Source: Petrolisthes cinctipes | Taxonomy: Eukaryota; Arthropoda; Malacostraca; Decapoda; Porcellanidae | Assembly: GCA_033782935.1 (NCBI GenBank) | Contig: JAWQEG010000726.1 | Span: 225,001-289,000 of the forward strand | Reading direction: 5' to 3' | DNA length: 64,000 bases | Shown: piece by piece, positions 11,791-23,035 of the stretch | Layout: each line of letters opens with the position of its first letter | Numbering within the stretch: position 1 is the first letter of the stretch | The notes under the pieces: model-generated | What the model saw: the letters and a program-made list of their open reading frames with translations, nothing else | What the model was told of the DNA's origin: nothing | Databases searched by the model: none | Position numbers and translations under genes: made by a program

Positions 11791-12255
11791 ACAATAAGTA
11801 CAAAAAACTAAAATAACCTGGAAATGTTAAAAGTTTGTATGTTGAGCAGTTTATAGTGAGGTGAGGAGTAGAGCGGTTAGTCAGAGACGACTTTAGTGAC
11901 TGGAGTAAAGTCAGGCCACCAGAGTCAAGTGTGGTGAGCCGTGACACATCTGTTTGTTATAATGTTACACTATAACAGAGTGTTATTGCAACAACACTAT
12001 TATGGTAAAGTGGTCACGTGTTATAAGACAAAGGGACATCAAAAGGACATAGCCAGGACAAAGTGGACCAAACAGATTACATTATTATAATTATATATAT
12101 AAACAATCAAAGTTTCCATTCTTCAGGTCTTATATTTATGGTAATATGGTAATACATTGTCACTTTACCATTATAATAATACTGTATATTTGACACATCT
12201 ACCATTCTGGAACACAAGCTGAGAAAAACAGTATTCGTCTTGGTCCTATATTTCT
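11791..12255. other. Intergenic with inverted duplicate of 38660-38770
   Basis: 11855-11945 (gagtagagcggttagtc, gacgactttagtgactgg, aagtcaggccaccagagt) is the reverse complement of 38680-38765, marking a dispersed repeat. No supported gene. Confidence 0.5.
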
Positions 12256-12866
12256 CTTCTCTCCATCTTATACAGTACCTCCATCTGTCCATACTCACAT
12301 CAACCTGTCCTCTACTTTACTCTGACTACATCTTCTCTCCAGACTCACATCAACCTGTCCTCTACTTTACTTTGACTACATCTTCTCTCCATACTCACAT
12401 CAACCTGTCCTCTACTTTGACTACATCTTCTCTCCAGACTCACATCAACCTGTCCTCTACTTTACTTTGACTACATCTTCTCTCCATACTCACATCAACC
12501 TGTCCTCTACTTTGACTACATCTTCTCTCCATACCCACATCAACCTGTCCTCTACTTTACTTTGACTACATCTTCTCTCCAGACTCACATCAACCTGTCC
12601 TCTACTTTACTTTGACTACATCTTCTCTCCATACCCACATCAACCTGTCCTCTACTTTACTTTGACTACATCTTCTCTCCAGACTCACATCAACCTGTCC
12701 TCTACTTTACTTTGACTACATCTTCTCTCCAGACTCACATCAACCTACTTTACTTAGACTACAGATCATATTGGTTCTACTGTATATTTTTCTTCTCTCC
12801 ATCTCTCCAGACTCACCTCAACCTTTCCTCTACTTTACTTTGATCACAGCTCATCTCTCCATCGTG
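12256..12866. repeat. 50-bp tandem repeat, about eleven copies
   Basis: Units contain tcttctctccagactcacat and caacctgtcctctacttta; some lack one ctttactttga copy. Degenerate units continue to 13310 on the other side of the MITE at 12869-13252. Confidence 0.9.
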
Positions 12867-12868
12867 TA

Positions 12869-13252
12869 CAGTTGGCAGCAGAAATTCGTTCCGCTCAGCT
12901 CGAGTGAGAGGAGCATGGTGATCTGGTAACACTGTATGAGAGTTGAAAAGTAATTAGGGAGGAATTTCTCGTTGGTAAATTGGAGGGTTACTGATTCCTC
13001 CAAACTATGCCAGAAAACATTGTTACTAATAGGGGATATGTTTCTTGACATAATTTGGAGGAATCACTAGCGGTTGACTAGCCCATCACTTTACCAACAA
13101 TAGATTTCTCCCTTAAATGGCTAATAATATTTATTATTAGCCATTTAAACCATATTTTTCATCTCTAATATAGTGTTATCAGATCACCAGGCAGGCTCCT
13201 CCCACCGAGCTAGGCTAATTTAATAAGCGGGACGAATTTCTGCTGCCGACTG
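12869..13252. mobile_element. Tc1/mariner-type MITE, family 4
   Basis: A 384-bp element with ends CAGTTGGCAGCAGAAATTCG and, inverted, CAGTCGGCAGCAGAAATTCG. TA flanks lie at 12867-12868 and 13253-13254. The adjacent array contains the unoccupied sequence ccatcgtgtaccttcatc (about 13266), supporting TA duplication. A small internal palindrome, aatggctaataata facing tattattagccatt, lies near 13116-13147. Confidence 0.85.
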
Positions 13253-14102
13253 TACCTCCATCTCTCCATCGTGTACCTTCATCTCTCCAGACTCACATCA
13301 ACCTGTCCTCTATGAGTCTATACATTACATTGACCAAAGATCAGAATATCATCTGGCAACTCCTATCTGGTCTCGTCTGTCAACTTGTCCATTACAATAA
13401 TAACAAACAAGAAAGATGTCATGACTGATCCTTGATACAATTCCACCTTTATTTTGAAGCCATCTGTTATTATTACTACACACCTCACTGTTATTAATAA
13501 TACACATCTCACTGCTATCACACTGTCCTCATACATAGGTTACAATATCCTACAACACCCTCACATATTTCTGTCACTCCAAATCATTTTCTCGTACAGT
13601 ACAATACAATAACAAAACTCATCTCTCGGGACCCTTTCCTAGACTTTTTCTAGATCCACAAATACACACTGCATCTCTTTCCTTTACTATACTCCACCAA
13701 CCATCAACGTAAACATTGTAGCCTATTTTGAGGAGATCTTTCTTCACATATCCTATAGCCATATTATTTTTCACACACCGTCACCTCTCTTATCTTAGAT
13801 TTGCTTCTACTACTTTTTCCCACAACTTTTATGTTGTGACTAATTTACTATACACCTCTATAGTTACTACAACACTATACATTACATATATTCTTAAGGA
13901 TCGATATTATTACACTTAACTTGTGTGTAAGGTTAGAGAAAAACATTTTGTTACTATAGAGAATCAGATGGCAGTAATAAGAGAGAGACAGGAAAGTGTT
14001 AACGGGAACCAATAGAATGTGTCCATTGGAGTTGTGGGTGTGGTCACAGTACACACACTGACACACACACACACACAGCTCCTGCCTGGTTCAAGCTGGT
14101 TG
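13253..14102. other. Intergenic, nothing recognised
   Basis: 13260-13310 is the tail of the 50-bp array. 13995-14075 is the inverted duplicate of 8430-8520. Short ORFs are unsupported. Confidence 0.5.
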
Positions 14103-14543
14103 GTGTAATGTGTATGTGTGTATATGACCGGATAGGCAGGGTCTGTGTGTGTATGGCCGGACAGGCAGTGTATGTGTGTATATGACCGGACAGACAGTGT
14201 ATGTGTGTGTATGACCGGACAGACAGGGTCTGTGTGTATATGACCGGACAGGCAGTGTATGTGTGTATATGACCGGACAGACAGTGTATGTGTGTGTATG
14301 ACCGGACAGACAGTGTATGTGTGTATATGACCGGACAGACAGTGTATGTGTGTATATGACCGGACAGGCAGTGTATGTGTGTATAATGTATATGACCGGA
14401 CAGCAGTGTATGTGTGTATATGACCGGACAGACAGTGTATGTGTGTATATGACCGGACAGACAGTGTATGTGTGTATATGACCGGACAGACAGTGTATGT
14501 GTGTATATGACCGGACAGACAGTGTATGTGTATATATATGACC
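14103..14543. repeat. 29-31-bp GC-skewed minisatellite, about 15 copies
   Basis: Units read tgtgtatatgaccggacaga followed by cagtgtatg, with cagg/caga and tata/tgta variants. The 154-codon minus-strand ORF through it is an artefact of the repeat. Confidence 0.9.
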
Positions 14544-14755
14544 GGTTGTAGCCACAGTAGAGGGTGAGGCCGTGAGGGAGATAGAGACTTTACGTAAAGC
14601 TTTCTGATTGGCTATATGGATATGATATAAGTCTTACTTAATTACTTATTAAGTCTGGGATATTCAAAAATGTTCCTATATACATACAAAGTGATGCTAC
14701 TCTATTATAATACTAAAATATTTGATAAGTTGATAAATAGCATACTAATTTGAAA

Positions 14756-17000
14756 TTTTAAACGAATTTTCTCTCCATTGAGCAGTGTTGCCATTTATAG
14801 AGATTTTCACGCCAAATATGGCTATATATAGTTACTGATACAAACTGAGTTATATAAAATATTAATGATGTCTTAGGGTTACTTACATGATATTATAGTA
14901 CTTGACAGACATTATAATAGTTTACTTAATTATCAATCTAATTAATACAGTACTAAGCAACAAATTGGGCTATAGTTATTGATATAAACTGAGTTATATA
15001 AATGATGTCGTAGAGTTACTTATATGATATTATAGTACTTGACAAACATTACTTATATTAATAGAATAAAATACCAATATAATTAATGCAGTACTAAGCA
15101 ACAAACTGGTTATATGGGTGAATATTTGGGCTAGTTTTGGCTGGATATTGGGCTGGTTTTATGAAGGAATATAGCCAATATTTGGCGCGCACCACACCGG
15201 TGTCCGGCGTCGGCCATATTTAATGATCAGTTTATCAGTAACTTGTGTGTGGAGAAGGTGTGTTATTATATACGTATTATATTTAATGATCAGTTTATCA
15301 GTAACTTGTGTGTAGAGAAGGTGTATCATTCACGTATTATATTTAATGATCAGTTTATCAGTAACTTGTGTGTAGAGAAGGTGTATCATTCACGTATTAT
15401 ATTTAATGATCAGTTTATCAGTAACTTGTGTGTAGAGAAGGTGTATCATTCACGTATTATAGAAATGTAATATTCCACAATAATTATTACTGTATTTGTT
15501 CACAATATAGAAAAATTAGAAACACCAAATAGAAATTGGTGTTAAAAGTTGTGTATGTGTGTGTTAAAAATAATCATTTAGTTAAAATTTAACTACATTT
15601 CTTTATGATTTCTCGAGTGAAAACAAAATAATATATAATTAACGTAATGTATAAAGTGAATTATTATAACTTTAAATACTACCTGCTAATGTGAAAAGTT
15701 GTGCGAACATTAATGCCTTTAAAAAGTTACTGAAAACATATTATTATATTTGTTGAAGGAATGTTACGACTTGGAAGACAAGATTATAAGTGTTAACGTT
15801 AGATAACTTATTAAAGTATGGCTGTGACGAACGTTACATCTATAGTAGTGACAAGATTATAAGTACGGCTGTGACGAACGTTATATCTATAGTAGTGAAC
15901 ATTATAAGTGTTATAGATAACTTCTTAATTAAGTACGGCTGTGACGAACGTTATATCTATAGTAGTGACAACATTATAAGTGTTATAGATAACTTATTAA
16001 TTAAGTACGGCTGTGACGAACGTTATATCTATAGTAGTGACAACATTATAAGTGTTATAGATAACTTATTACCGTTAAGTACGGCTGTGACGAACGTTAC
16101 CGGTATATCTAAGTTACAGTAGTGACAAGATTATAAGTGTTAACGTTAGATAACTTATTAAGTACGGCTGTGACGAACGTTACATCTACGTTATATAGTG
16201 ACGGAGCTCAGCCCAGAAACTTCACACCAAGTATGTAAGTATACTTAATATAAGTTTGTGTCTTATGTGGATAGTATACACAAGTATACTTAATATAAGT
16301 TTGTGTCTTATGTGGATAGTATACACAAGTATGTAAGTATACAAGTATACTTAATATAAGTTTGTGTCTTATGTGGATAGTATACACAAGTATGTAAGTA
16401 TACAAGTATACTTAATATAAGTTTGTGTCTTATGTGAATAGTATACACAAGTATGTAAGTATACAAGTATATTTAATATAAGTTTGTGTCTTATGTGGAT
16501 AGTATACACAAGTATGTAAGTATACAAGTATACTTAATATAAGTTTGTGTCTTATGTGGATAGTATACACAAGTATGTAAGTATACAAGTGTACTTAATA
16601 TAAGTTTGTGTCTTATGGGGATAGTATACTCCATGGTATGTACGATGGAGTAACTTGATTCCTCCAAAGTATACCATGTTATGTACGATGGAGTAACTTG
16701 ATTCCTCCACAGTATACCATGGTATGTACGATGGAGTAACTTGATTCGGTAAATTTACAGAAGAACTGGGTTCACTATATTGTGTATCTTAGTATCATTA
16801 CCCACTATTTTGGACCATTCTAAAACACTTTTATTCTATGGTGTTTCTTTCGGAGATGCCCCGTTTTCGAGATATGCCCCGTTTTACAAACATAATTTGG
16901 AAATTAGTCTGACCTCACCTGACCTGACCTAACCTAACCTAGACAACATCAGACTACCGGGACCTAACCTGGGCAAACTACCGGGACCTAACCTGGGCAA
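14756..17000 (+). repeat. Segmental duplication A with secondary tandem expansions
   Basis: It aligns in the same orientation with 40440-41580 (anchors: ttctctccattgagcagtgt, tgcagtactaagcaacaaa, ttgggctggttttatgaagg, cactattttggaccattct). Copy A is about twice as long because four stretches have been amplified: 15219-15460 (60 bp x 4), 15790-16195 (units of about 60 bp with tacggctgtgacgaacgtta), 16225-16625 (about 60 bp with ataagtttgtgtcttatg) and 16633-16745 (43 bp with gtacgatggagtaacttg, recurring at 17140-17230). The tail has telomere-like cctaacct words (16915-17000). Confidence 0.8.
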
Positions 17001-17865
17001 ACTACCGGGATATAACCGGTGTAAACTATCATAAAGTGACTGGGGCAAATTCCCAGGACCTAGCCGGATGTGGGAACACTGCGCGATCCTAGCCAAAAAC
17101 CCAGTTATTCTGTAATAATACCCTTGATTCCTCCAAAGTATACCATGGTATGTACGATGGAGTAACTTGATTCCTCCAATGTATACCATGGTATATACGA
17201 TGGAGTAACTTGATTCCTCCAATGTATACCAAGAAACAGAAACACATTAGGCTATAATTAATACTGTTACTTGGAAACATTTGTAGGAATTATTTATCAA
17301 CATTTATTAATTAAAATGATAAGATGATTCACCTTATGGGTAAGTTACATACCGGTACATTAAGTTAAAGTTACGTTATCTTCAGTAACACGTTAACATC
17401 AATAATAACAAAAGTTAATGGTTGACAAAAGCTGATTATCATTATTCAGTAATATTCCAGATATATATAATCTAATTTCATTAATGGGTATATCATCAAC
17501 TTGACTGATAATAAGTGTATGAATATGAGCCACTGTTTGTCCTTGATTGGCCTAGGCTATATGTGAAAGACGTGAGTCCCTAACGTTAGAGAAGATCAAA
17601 GTATTAATTGTATCTTGAGTTTTTTATTTGTATTGTTGTATTAAAGTGTCATTCTGTGGAAGTAAACAACCATTAGCCTAATTAATATACAAGTAGACAG
17701 CGTGATGGATAATATAATTAATTACCTCACGTTATATAAACTTTCCTTTATTTATCATCAGTAGTATATGAATACCTTATAAAGTATTTCCCTAATTAAG
17801 TAGTAAAGTTGTTAGAGGAATATCCGTAGCCTCACTACACAGAGATAGAGACGTGAGGCCGACTG
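17001..17865. other. Intergenic; repeat tail and duplicate of 5000-5130
   Basis: 17140-17235 is more of the 43-bp unit. 17690-17870 (cgtgatggataatataatta, tttatttatcatcagtag, acgtgaggccgactgaa) is homologous to about 5040-5130. No gene. Confidence 0.5.
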
Positions 17866-18555
17866 AATGGTGTGTGGACATGTGAGGACAGTCACTTCAA
17901 CCATATTATTGGTAATGTAAGTTTGTTTTTATATGGACTGAATGGTGTGTGGACATGTGAGGACAGTCACTTCAACCATATTATAGGTAATGTAAGTTTG
18001 TTTTTATATGGACTGAATGGTGTGTGGACATGTGAGGACAGTCACTTCAACCATATTATTGGTAATGTAAGTTTGTTTTTATATGGACTGAATGGTGTGT
18101 GGACATGTGAGGACAGTCACTTCAACCATATTATAGGTAATGTAAGTTTGTTTTTATATGGACTGAATGGTGTGTGGACATGTGAGGACAGTCACTTCAA
18201 CCATATTATTGGTAATGTAAGTTTGTTTTTATATGGACTGAATGGTGTTTGGACAGGTGACAGTCACTTCAACCATATTATTGGTAATGTAAGTTTGTTT
18301 TTATATGGACTGAATGGTGTTTGGACAGGTGACAGTCACTTCAACCATATTATAGGTAATGTAAGTTTGTTTTTATATGGACTGAATGGTGTTTGGACAG
18401 GTGACAGTCACTTCAACCATATTATAGGTAATGTAAGTTTGTTTTTATATGGACTGAATGGTGTGTGGACAGGTGACAGTCACTTCAACCATATTATAGG
18501 TAATGCAGGTATTAGTGTTGATTCAAACAGATTATTAAGTTTGTTTTTATATTAA
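17866..18555 (+). repeat. 72/75-bp frame-preserving tandem repeat, nine copies
   Basis: Units contain gacagtcacttcaaccata, ggtaatgtaagtttg and tatggactgaatggtgt. The first five units are 75 bp and the later ones 72 bp, differing by a 3-bp loss. Because both lengths are multiples of three, one frame stays open for 227 codons (17872-18555) with the period DSHFNHIIGNVSLFLYGLNG. I treat it as a minisatellite. It has no recognisable family or promoter, and its start codon lies inside the repeat. Confidence 0.8.
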
Positions 18556-18909
18556 TTTTATGCACAAGTCAATAGAATTGTTACCGTACATAAAAAATAA
18601 ACAAGATGCGCTATAAAATAAAAAATATATAATTATACATTTACTGCATGGTTCCTTTAATGAACGAACTTATGGAATCTTATAAAGAAACTAATAATTA
18701 CAAAGAACAATTTTGAAAACAAATGTAATGATACATTGACACAACCATTAATAAATTAAAATAACAATTTACATTTGGCGTCCGTAGGAAAAAATATTAT
18801 CCCTTGTTGAGGGTTAAAAATCTAAGTACACAAACTTACTACATTACAAACAAAATAATTTAAAAAGTATTAGTCCTTCATTAATAATTATATACGTGGA
18901 ACCAAATTA

Positions 18910-18953
<44 letters not shown>

Positions 18954-19139
18954 CAAATAAAGATAAACACATAGCCTAGCCTAGGCCCGGGACGTAGCCT
19001 ATAGCCTATTTGTCCTTGACCTTGGGCCGTTGTCACACTATGTGGAGCCGTGAATTCTGTACTGTGTTACACTGTATAGTGGTATTGAGCACAATTTAGT
19101 ATAAGTATATACATACGGTACATGACAAATTATGTTAGC
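18556..19139. other. Intergenic with (ATA)n microsatellite
   Basis: 18909-18953 is an (ATA)n run of about 15 units. Otherwise AT-rich with no supported gene. Confidence 0.6.
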
Positions 19140-19335
19140 CTACTCTATATAAGAGTTTAGGAATAAAATGATTCTTACATCTCATTTCTTTCTGCTAACT
19201 CCAAGTCAAGTCAGTTCTGGTACAAAATTTCATCTATGTCAGTCCATGATTTTTTCCTTACAATGTTTACTACAGTGTTCTTTTGCACTTGTTTCCCCAA
19301 AGAACAACTCTCGTCAGTCTCGTGGGTATTGTCTT
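19140..19335. repeat. Dispersed repeat, inverted relative to 41155-41370
   Basis: tctatataagagtttaggaa, ctaactccaagtcaagtcag and tttgcacttgtttccccaaa are found as reverse complements in the second copy. No coding potential is conserved between the two. Confidence 0.7.
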
Positions 19336-19469
19336 CAAAGATGGTCTCCATACATTAGGGCCTTGGCGCTTCTTCGGACCTCAGCAGATTATCTTTCTCT
19401 TTTACATTTCATTCTTCTTTTCTTTCTTTTTTCCTTCATACTTGTTTTCTCATTTCTTTGGTACAGTAC

Positions 19470-19765
19470 CGGTACAATATATTGGTTTTGTAGCCCGAAG
19501 TAATACTTTAAGGGGTTTGGACACCCCTTCGGTCCCAGACACAGTACAATATATTGGTTTTGTAGCCTGTAGTAATACTTTAAGGGGTTTGGACACCCCT
19601 TCGGTCCCAGACACAGTACAATATATTGGTTTTGTAGCCCGTAGTAATACTTTAAGGGGTTTGGACACCCCTTCGGTCCCAGACACAGTACAATATATTG
19701 GTTTTGTAGCCCGTAGTAATACTTTAAGGGGTTTGGACGCCCCTTCGGTCCCAGACACAGTACAA
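19470..19765 (+). repeat. 72-bp tandem repeat derived from a SINE-like head, four copies
   Basis: Units contain tattggttttgtagcccg, tactttaaggggtttggac and ccccttcggtcccagacac. The core tactttaaggggttt-ccccttcggtccc is the same as the head of the dispersed element at 33868-34085, 35645-35825 and 52170-52365. The period is a multiple of three, so ORFs run through on both strands; they are not considered genes. Confidence 0.85.
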
Positions 19766-19984
19766 TATATTGGTGTTGTGGGGAAGTGTTGTTTATGGAT
19801 GAGGCTATGGTGGAAGCATCAACATATTTCCATCAGTGATGTCAACGTCAATATGTGGTTAGATATTTTAGAGGTTCTGGAGGTCTTTGTTATTAATTAA
19901 AGATGATGCATATTCACAGTACTCATGGTTACACTCCAAATTTATAAGCTTTTGTGTCAAATATATAAGTCATAGCATGTCGTC

Positions 19985-20200
19985 ACTGTCAGCTTGAGGG
20001 GCGGCCTGACCTCAACTTGCCCACACACACAGACACACACACACAGACGGCAGGCCTCGAACATGGAGCTATAATTAATTAATTATATTATATAACTCCA
20101 TGGCCGCGAAGGAAGATATTTAAAACTCCGACTGATTTTCATCCGGCCGTTGGAACAGGCCTGGCCGGATGAAACACACCCCTTTGTTAACACACACTGT
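19985..20200 (+). repeat. Dispersed repeat, second copy at 37545-37740
   Basis: Both copies begin cagcttgaggggcggcctgacc-like, contain (CA)n and ggcaggc, and end atccggccgtt, aacaggcctggccggatgaa. GC-rich compared with the surroundings. Class not determined. Confidence 0.65.
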
Positions 20201-20219
20201 GCACACAGGCCGCTTCAAC

Positions 20220-20733
20220 TACTAATCCATTTCAGGGACAATTAGTCATCGTTTTTCACAAATATCTTTCAAACTAATTAATTGATGGGAATTGTACTTT
20301 GACACAATGTACAAGACACCTTCCGCTAATGTTTGGTAATATAGGTCATTGCCAAATGATGTTAGTGAAGGCGTTTACTTTTGACACACATGGCGTTGTC
20401 TAACATCACCAACATATGTACAGTATATGAACGTCCATTATCCCCCATCCCATCCCTCCCTCCTTGTCCACTCTATTATGTTATAATAATTAATAGTGGA
20501 TGTCATAAATATGTTGGTGTTTGTAGAATGTGTGTTCATTTAATCATTATTATTGTATGTCCTAAAGTTATTTAAACGGGAGTAGCCTAGACTAAAGAGG
20601 GTATGACCATCACCTTATTTACTCAATATAATGTACTTACTATTACCATCTATTAATTCCTTTACTACGAGCAGGTAACATAAGGTATCCAAAAATACAT
20701 CACACTACATAATAGGATGGTGAGGGAATTATG

Positions 20734-20795
<62 letters not shown>

Positions 20796-21215
20796 CACAT
20801 ATTATAATCATAATAGGTGGAAAAGTGATGCAAACAATTGAGCATATCACATTAAGTTTATTGACAGTCTCTGTCACTATTAATTAAAGAACAAATCCTT
20901 GGAATCACTCTCCATGTTGATAATTACAGGATGTACACGTTTGTAGATGTTATCAGTACACCAATACTCATCCTTCAAGTGTCACTACACCATCCCATGT
21001 TGATAATTACAGGATGTACACGTTTGTAGATGTTATCAGTACACCAATACTCATCCTTCAAGTGTCACTACACTTTCCCATGTTGATAATTACAGGATGT
21101 ACACGTTTGTAGATGTTATCACTACACCAATACTCATCCTTCAAGTGTCACTACACCTTCCCACACCTCCCTTGTTGTCATAAGCTTGGCTTTCTTTATC
21201 CTGGCCTTCAGATCT
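20220..21215 (+). repeat. Segmental duplication, paralogue of 47845-49025
   Basis: The order of landmarks is the same in both: ctaatccatttcagggac, acacaatgtacaagacacc, caccaacatatgta, acgagcaggtaacataagg, ccatgttgataattac, ataagcttggctt. Here it contains a (CT)30 run at 20731-20791 and a 79-bp unit in three copies (20915-21165). The first 200 bp also occur inverted around the element at 49442-51073. Confidence 0.85.
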
Positions 21216-21224
21216 ACACGAGTA

Positions 21225-21758
21225 AATCATCTGAGTATGATTAATATTCATTTTCATATAATTTCACATTCTAAAATATTTCCCCTCATAATAGTTAATT
21301 TAATTTAATTTGCCAGTTATTTAAAAGGATTATTATTTAATTCCCTTTTTGAACAATACAGCAAACACTTGTCATATATTTGGTACATATAATATTAGGA
21401 TTACGAATACAACATAGATTGAAAAAAAATAATTTTATTTTAAATACGATAATACAACATTATTTGTTACGAACACTATTAAATATCATAAGTCCTCTTT
21501 GTTAAAAATATAATTATAATAAACTCATTAAATTAAGAACACAAATAACAATAAATATTTGGGTAATAGATACAATAAATATACAAACCAAATTATTACA
21601 TTATAATAAAATAAAATTAATGTAATGTTTCCTCAATACAATACTACATTACAGAGCTACTGTATTACTACTATTAATTAAATATTTACATGTTTATAAA
21701 ATAAAAACATTATTATAAATTAAAATTAAAATAATGAGTCCTCAGTATAATAGGCTAC
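21225..21758 (-). other. Shared 3' flank module, copy 2 (behind the RFX/FAU hybrid)
   Basis: Reverse-complement near-identity to 1121-1740 (for example gaacaatacagcaaacactt, attaggattacgaatacaac). It lies directly downstream of the hybrid's stop codon, as it does downstream of FAU copy 1. The very low divergence suggests a recent duplication or gene conversion. Confidence 0.85.
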
Positions 21759-22700
21759 TTATGCAAATCGTTTATTATATTGTTTTCTTTTTTTGGCTCT
21801 TCCTGTCTTTGGTTTCTTCTTTTCAGTCTTTAGTATTTTTGGGGTTTGGTTTTTGACTTTACCAGCACGGGACAGTGAGCCGTGAACTTTACCTCCCTTC
21901 ACTGATACATTAACATCAATAATTACTGAGGTTAAAGTTGACAAGAGTATATGTTGTACTACGAATACGTGAGTTGTCAGCATCTGGGTCAGTAATATCA
22001 CTATGGCAACTACACATACCAACATATGTGTATTGCTGACCTTTTTATATGTTGTACTACGAATACGTGAGTTGTCAGCATCTGGGCCAGTAATATCACC
22101 ATGACAACTACACATACCAACATATGTGTATTGCTGACCTTTTCCCCGATATCCACCAATCCTGACCTTAGTGACCCTGAGTTGACCTAACAACATACCA
22201 ATGTTGACGAGAGAGGCGGGTATAAGTTGTCTTGACTGGCAATACTTTTGGTACTCTGTATATAATATATTACGTAGTACTCTGTGTCCTGGCAATACTT
22301 TTGGTACTCTGTATATAATGTATTACATAGTACTCTGTGTCCTGGCAATACTTTTGGTACTCTGTATATAATATATTACATAGTACTCTGTGTCCTGGCA
22401 ATACTTTTGGTACTCTGTATATAATGTATTACATAGTACTCTGTGTTCTGGCAATACTTTTGGTACTCTGTATATAATATATTACATAGTACTCTGTGTC
22501 CTGGCAATACTTTTGGTACTCTGTATATAATATATTACATAGTACTCTGTGTCCTGGCAATACTTTTGGTACTCTGTATATAATGTATTACGTAGTACTC
22601 TGTGTCCTGGCCTTCCTGTTATTATATAGTTGTCTTCAAAATAAGTACAAAAGGCTTCCTTTCCTGGCAATAGGTTGTTATATTTTGTAGTTTTTGCCAT
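21759..22700 (-). pseudogene. Hybrid gene: RFX-type winged helix 5' half joined to FAU/S30 3' half
   Basis: The ATG at 22700 starts MAKTTKYNNLLPGKEAFCTY, matching the broken RFX copy at 54831. After YTEYQKYCQ the coding sequence is disrupted by a 53-bp tandem expansion (22215-22615). It then resumes with [20 protein letters not shown] and the wing motif ending YTYVG. A 98-bp duplication (21948-22143) follows and shifts the frame. At about 21945 the sequence switches into FAU at [11 protein letters not shown] and continues through GGKVHGSL to NKRFA, identical in protein to copy 1. An ORF from 22295 to 21759 reads through the junction in frame for S30. The 53-bp array and the 98-bp duplication, neither a multiple of three, make a single functional product unlikely. 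Confidence 0.8.
22215..22615 (-). repeat. 53-bp minisatellite made from RFX-domain coding sequence, about seven copies
   Basis: Units contain gtcctggcaatacttttgg, tactctgtatataat and gtattacatagtactctgt. On the minus strand each encodes the stretch [18 protein letters not shown] of the winged helix. The paralogue at 54640-54760 has this segment once. The unit is 53 bp, so every extra copy shifts the reading frame. Confidence 0.9.
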
Positions 22701-22785
22701 GTTAGTTCCTTATGATATGTAATAACTTTGGTAGGTAATGTGGATATACTGTCCAACACTAGGACACGTGGGTCACGTGTTAACT
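22701..22785 (-). promoter_or_regulatory. 5' leader of the hybrid with two CACGTG E-boxes
   Basis: 22701-22760 is similar to the leader of the broken RFX copy (tttggtaggtaatgtggat, tactgtccaa). It is followed by two CACGTG hexamers at 22765-22770 and 22774-22779. The two RFX/kinase promoters also contain a CACGTG box. No TATA box is evident here, so promoter activity is speculative. Confidence 0.4.
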
Positions 22786-22844
22786 TTCCTTCCTTCACTC
22801 TCTCCAACTCAGAGCTGTTCTCAGTGGCATTCACATCAAATGAG

Positions 22845-23035
22845 TTTTAATTGATATTGTCACATCAAATGAGTTTTAATTTATATTGTCACATCAAATG
22901 AGTTTTAATTTACATTGTCAGATCAGATGAGTTTTAATTTACATTGTCACATCAAATGAGTTTTAATTTACATTGTCAGATCAGATGAGTTTTAATTTAT
23001 ATTGTCAGATCAAATGAGTTTTAATTTATATAGTA
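22845..23035 (-). repeat. 29-30-bp tandem repeat overlapping the end of the acidic gene
   Basis: Six units of gtcacatcaaatgagtttta plus atttatatt, with caaatg/cagatg variants. The last codons and stop of the gene at 23010-23570 (LKLI stop) are inside the first unit, so the array grew from the coding end into the 3' UTR. Confidence 0.85.

Noticed and set aside
14091..14555. 154-codon minus-strand ORF rich in HTHT-type residues
   Set aside because: Pure translation of the 29-31-bp minisatellite.
19283..19900. 205-codon ORF
   Set aside because: It passes through a 72-bp array whose period is a multiple of three and which derives from a SINE-like head; the non-repeat ends have no recognisable domain.
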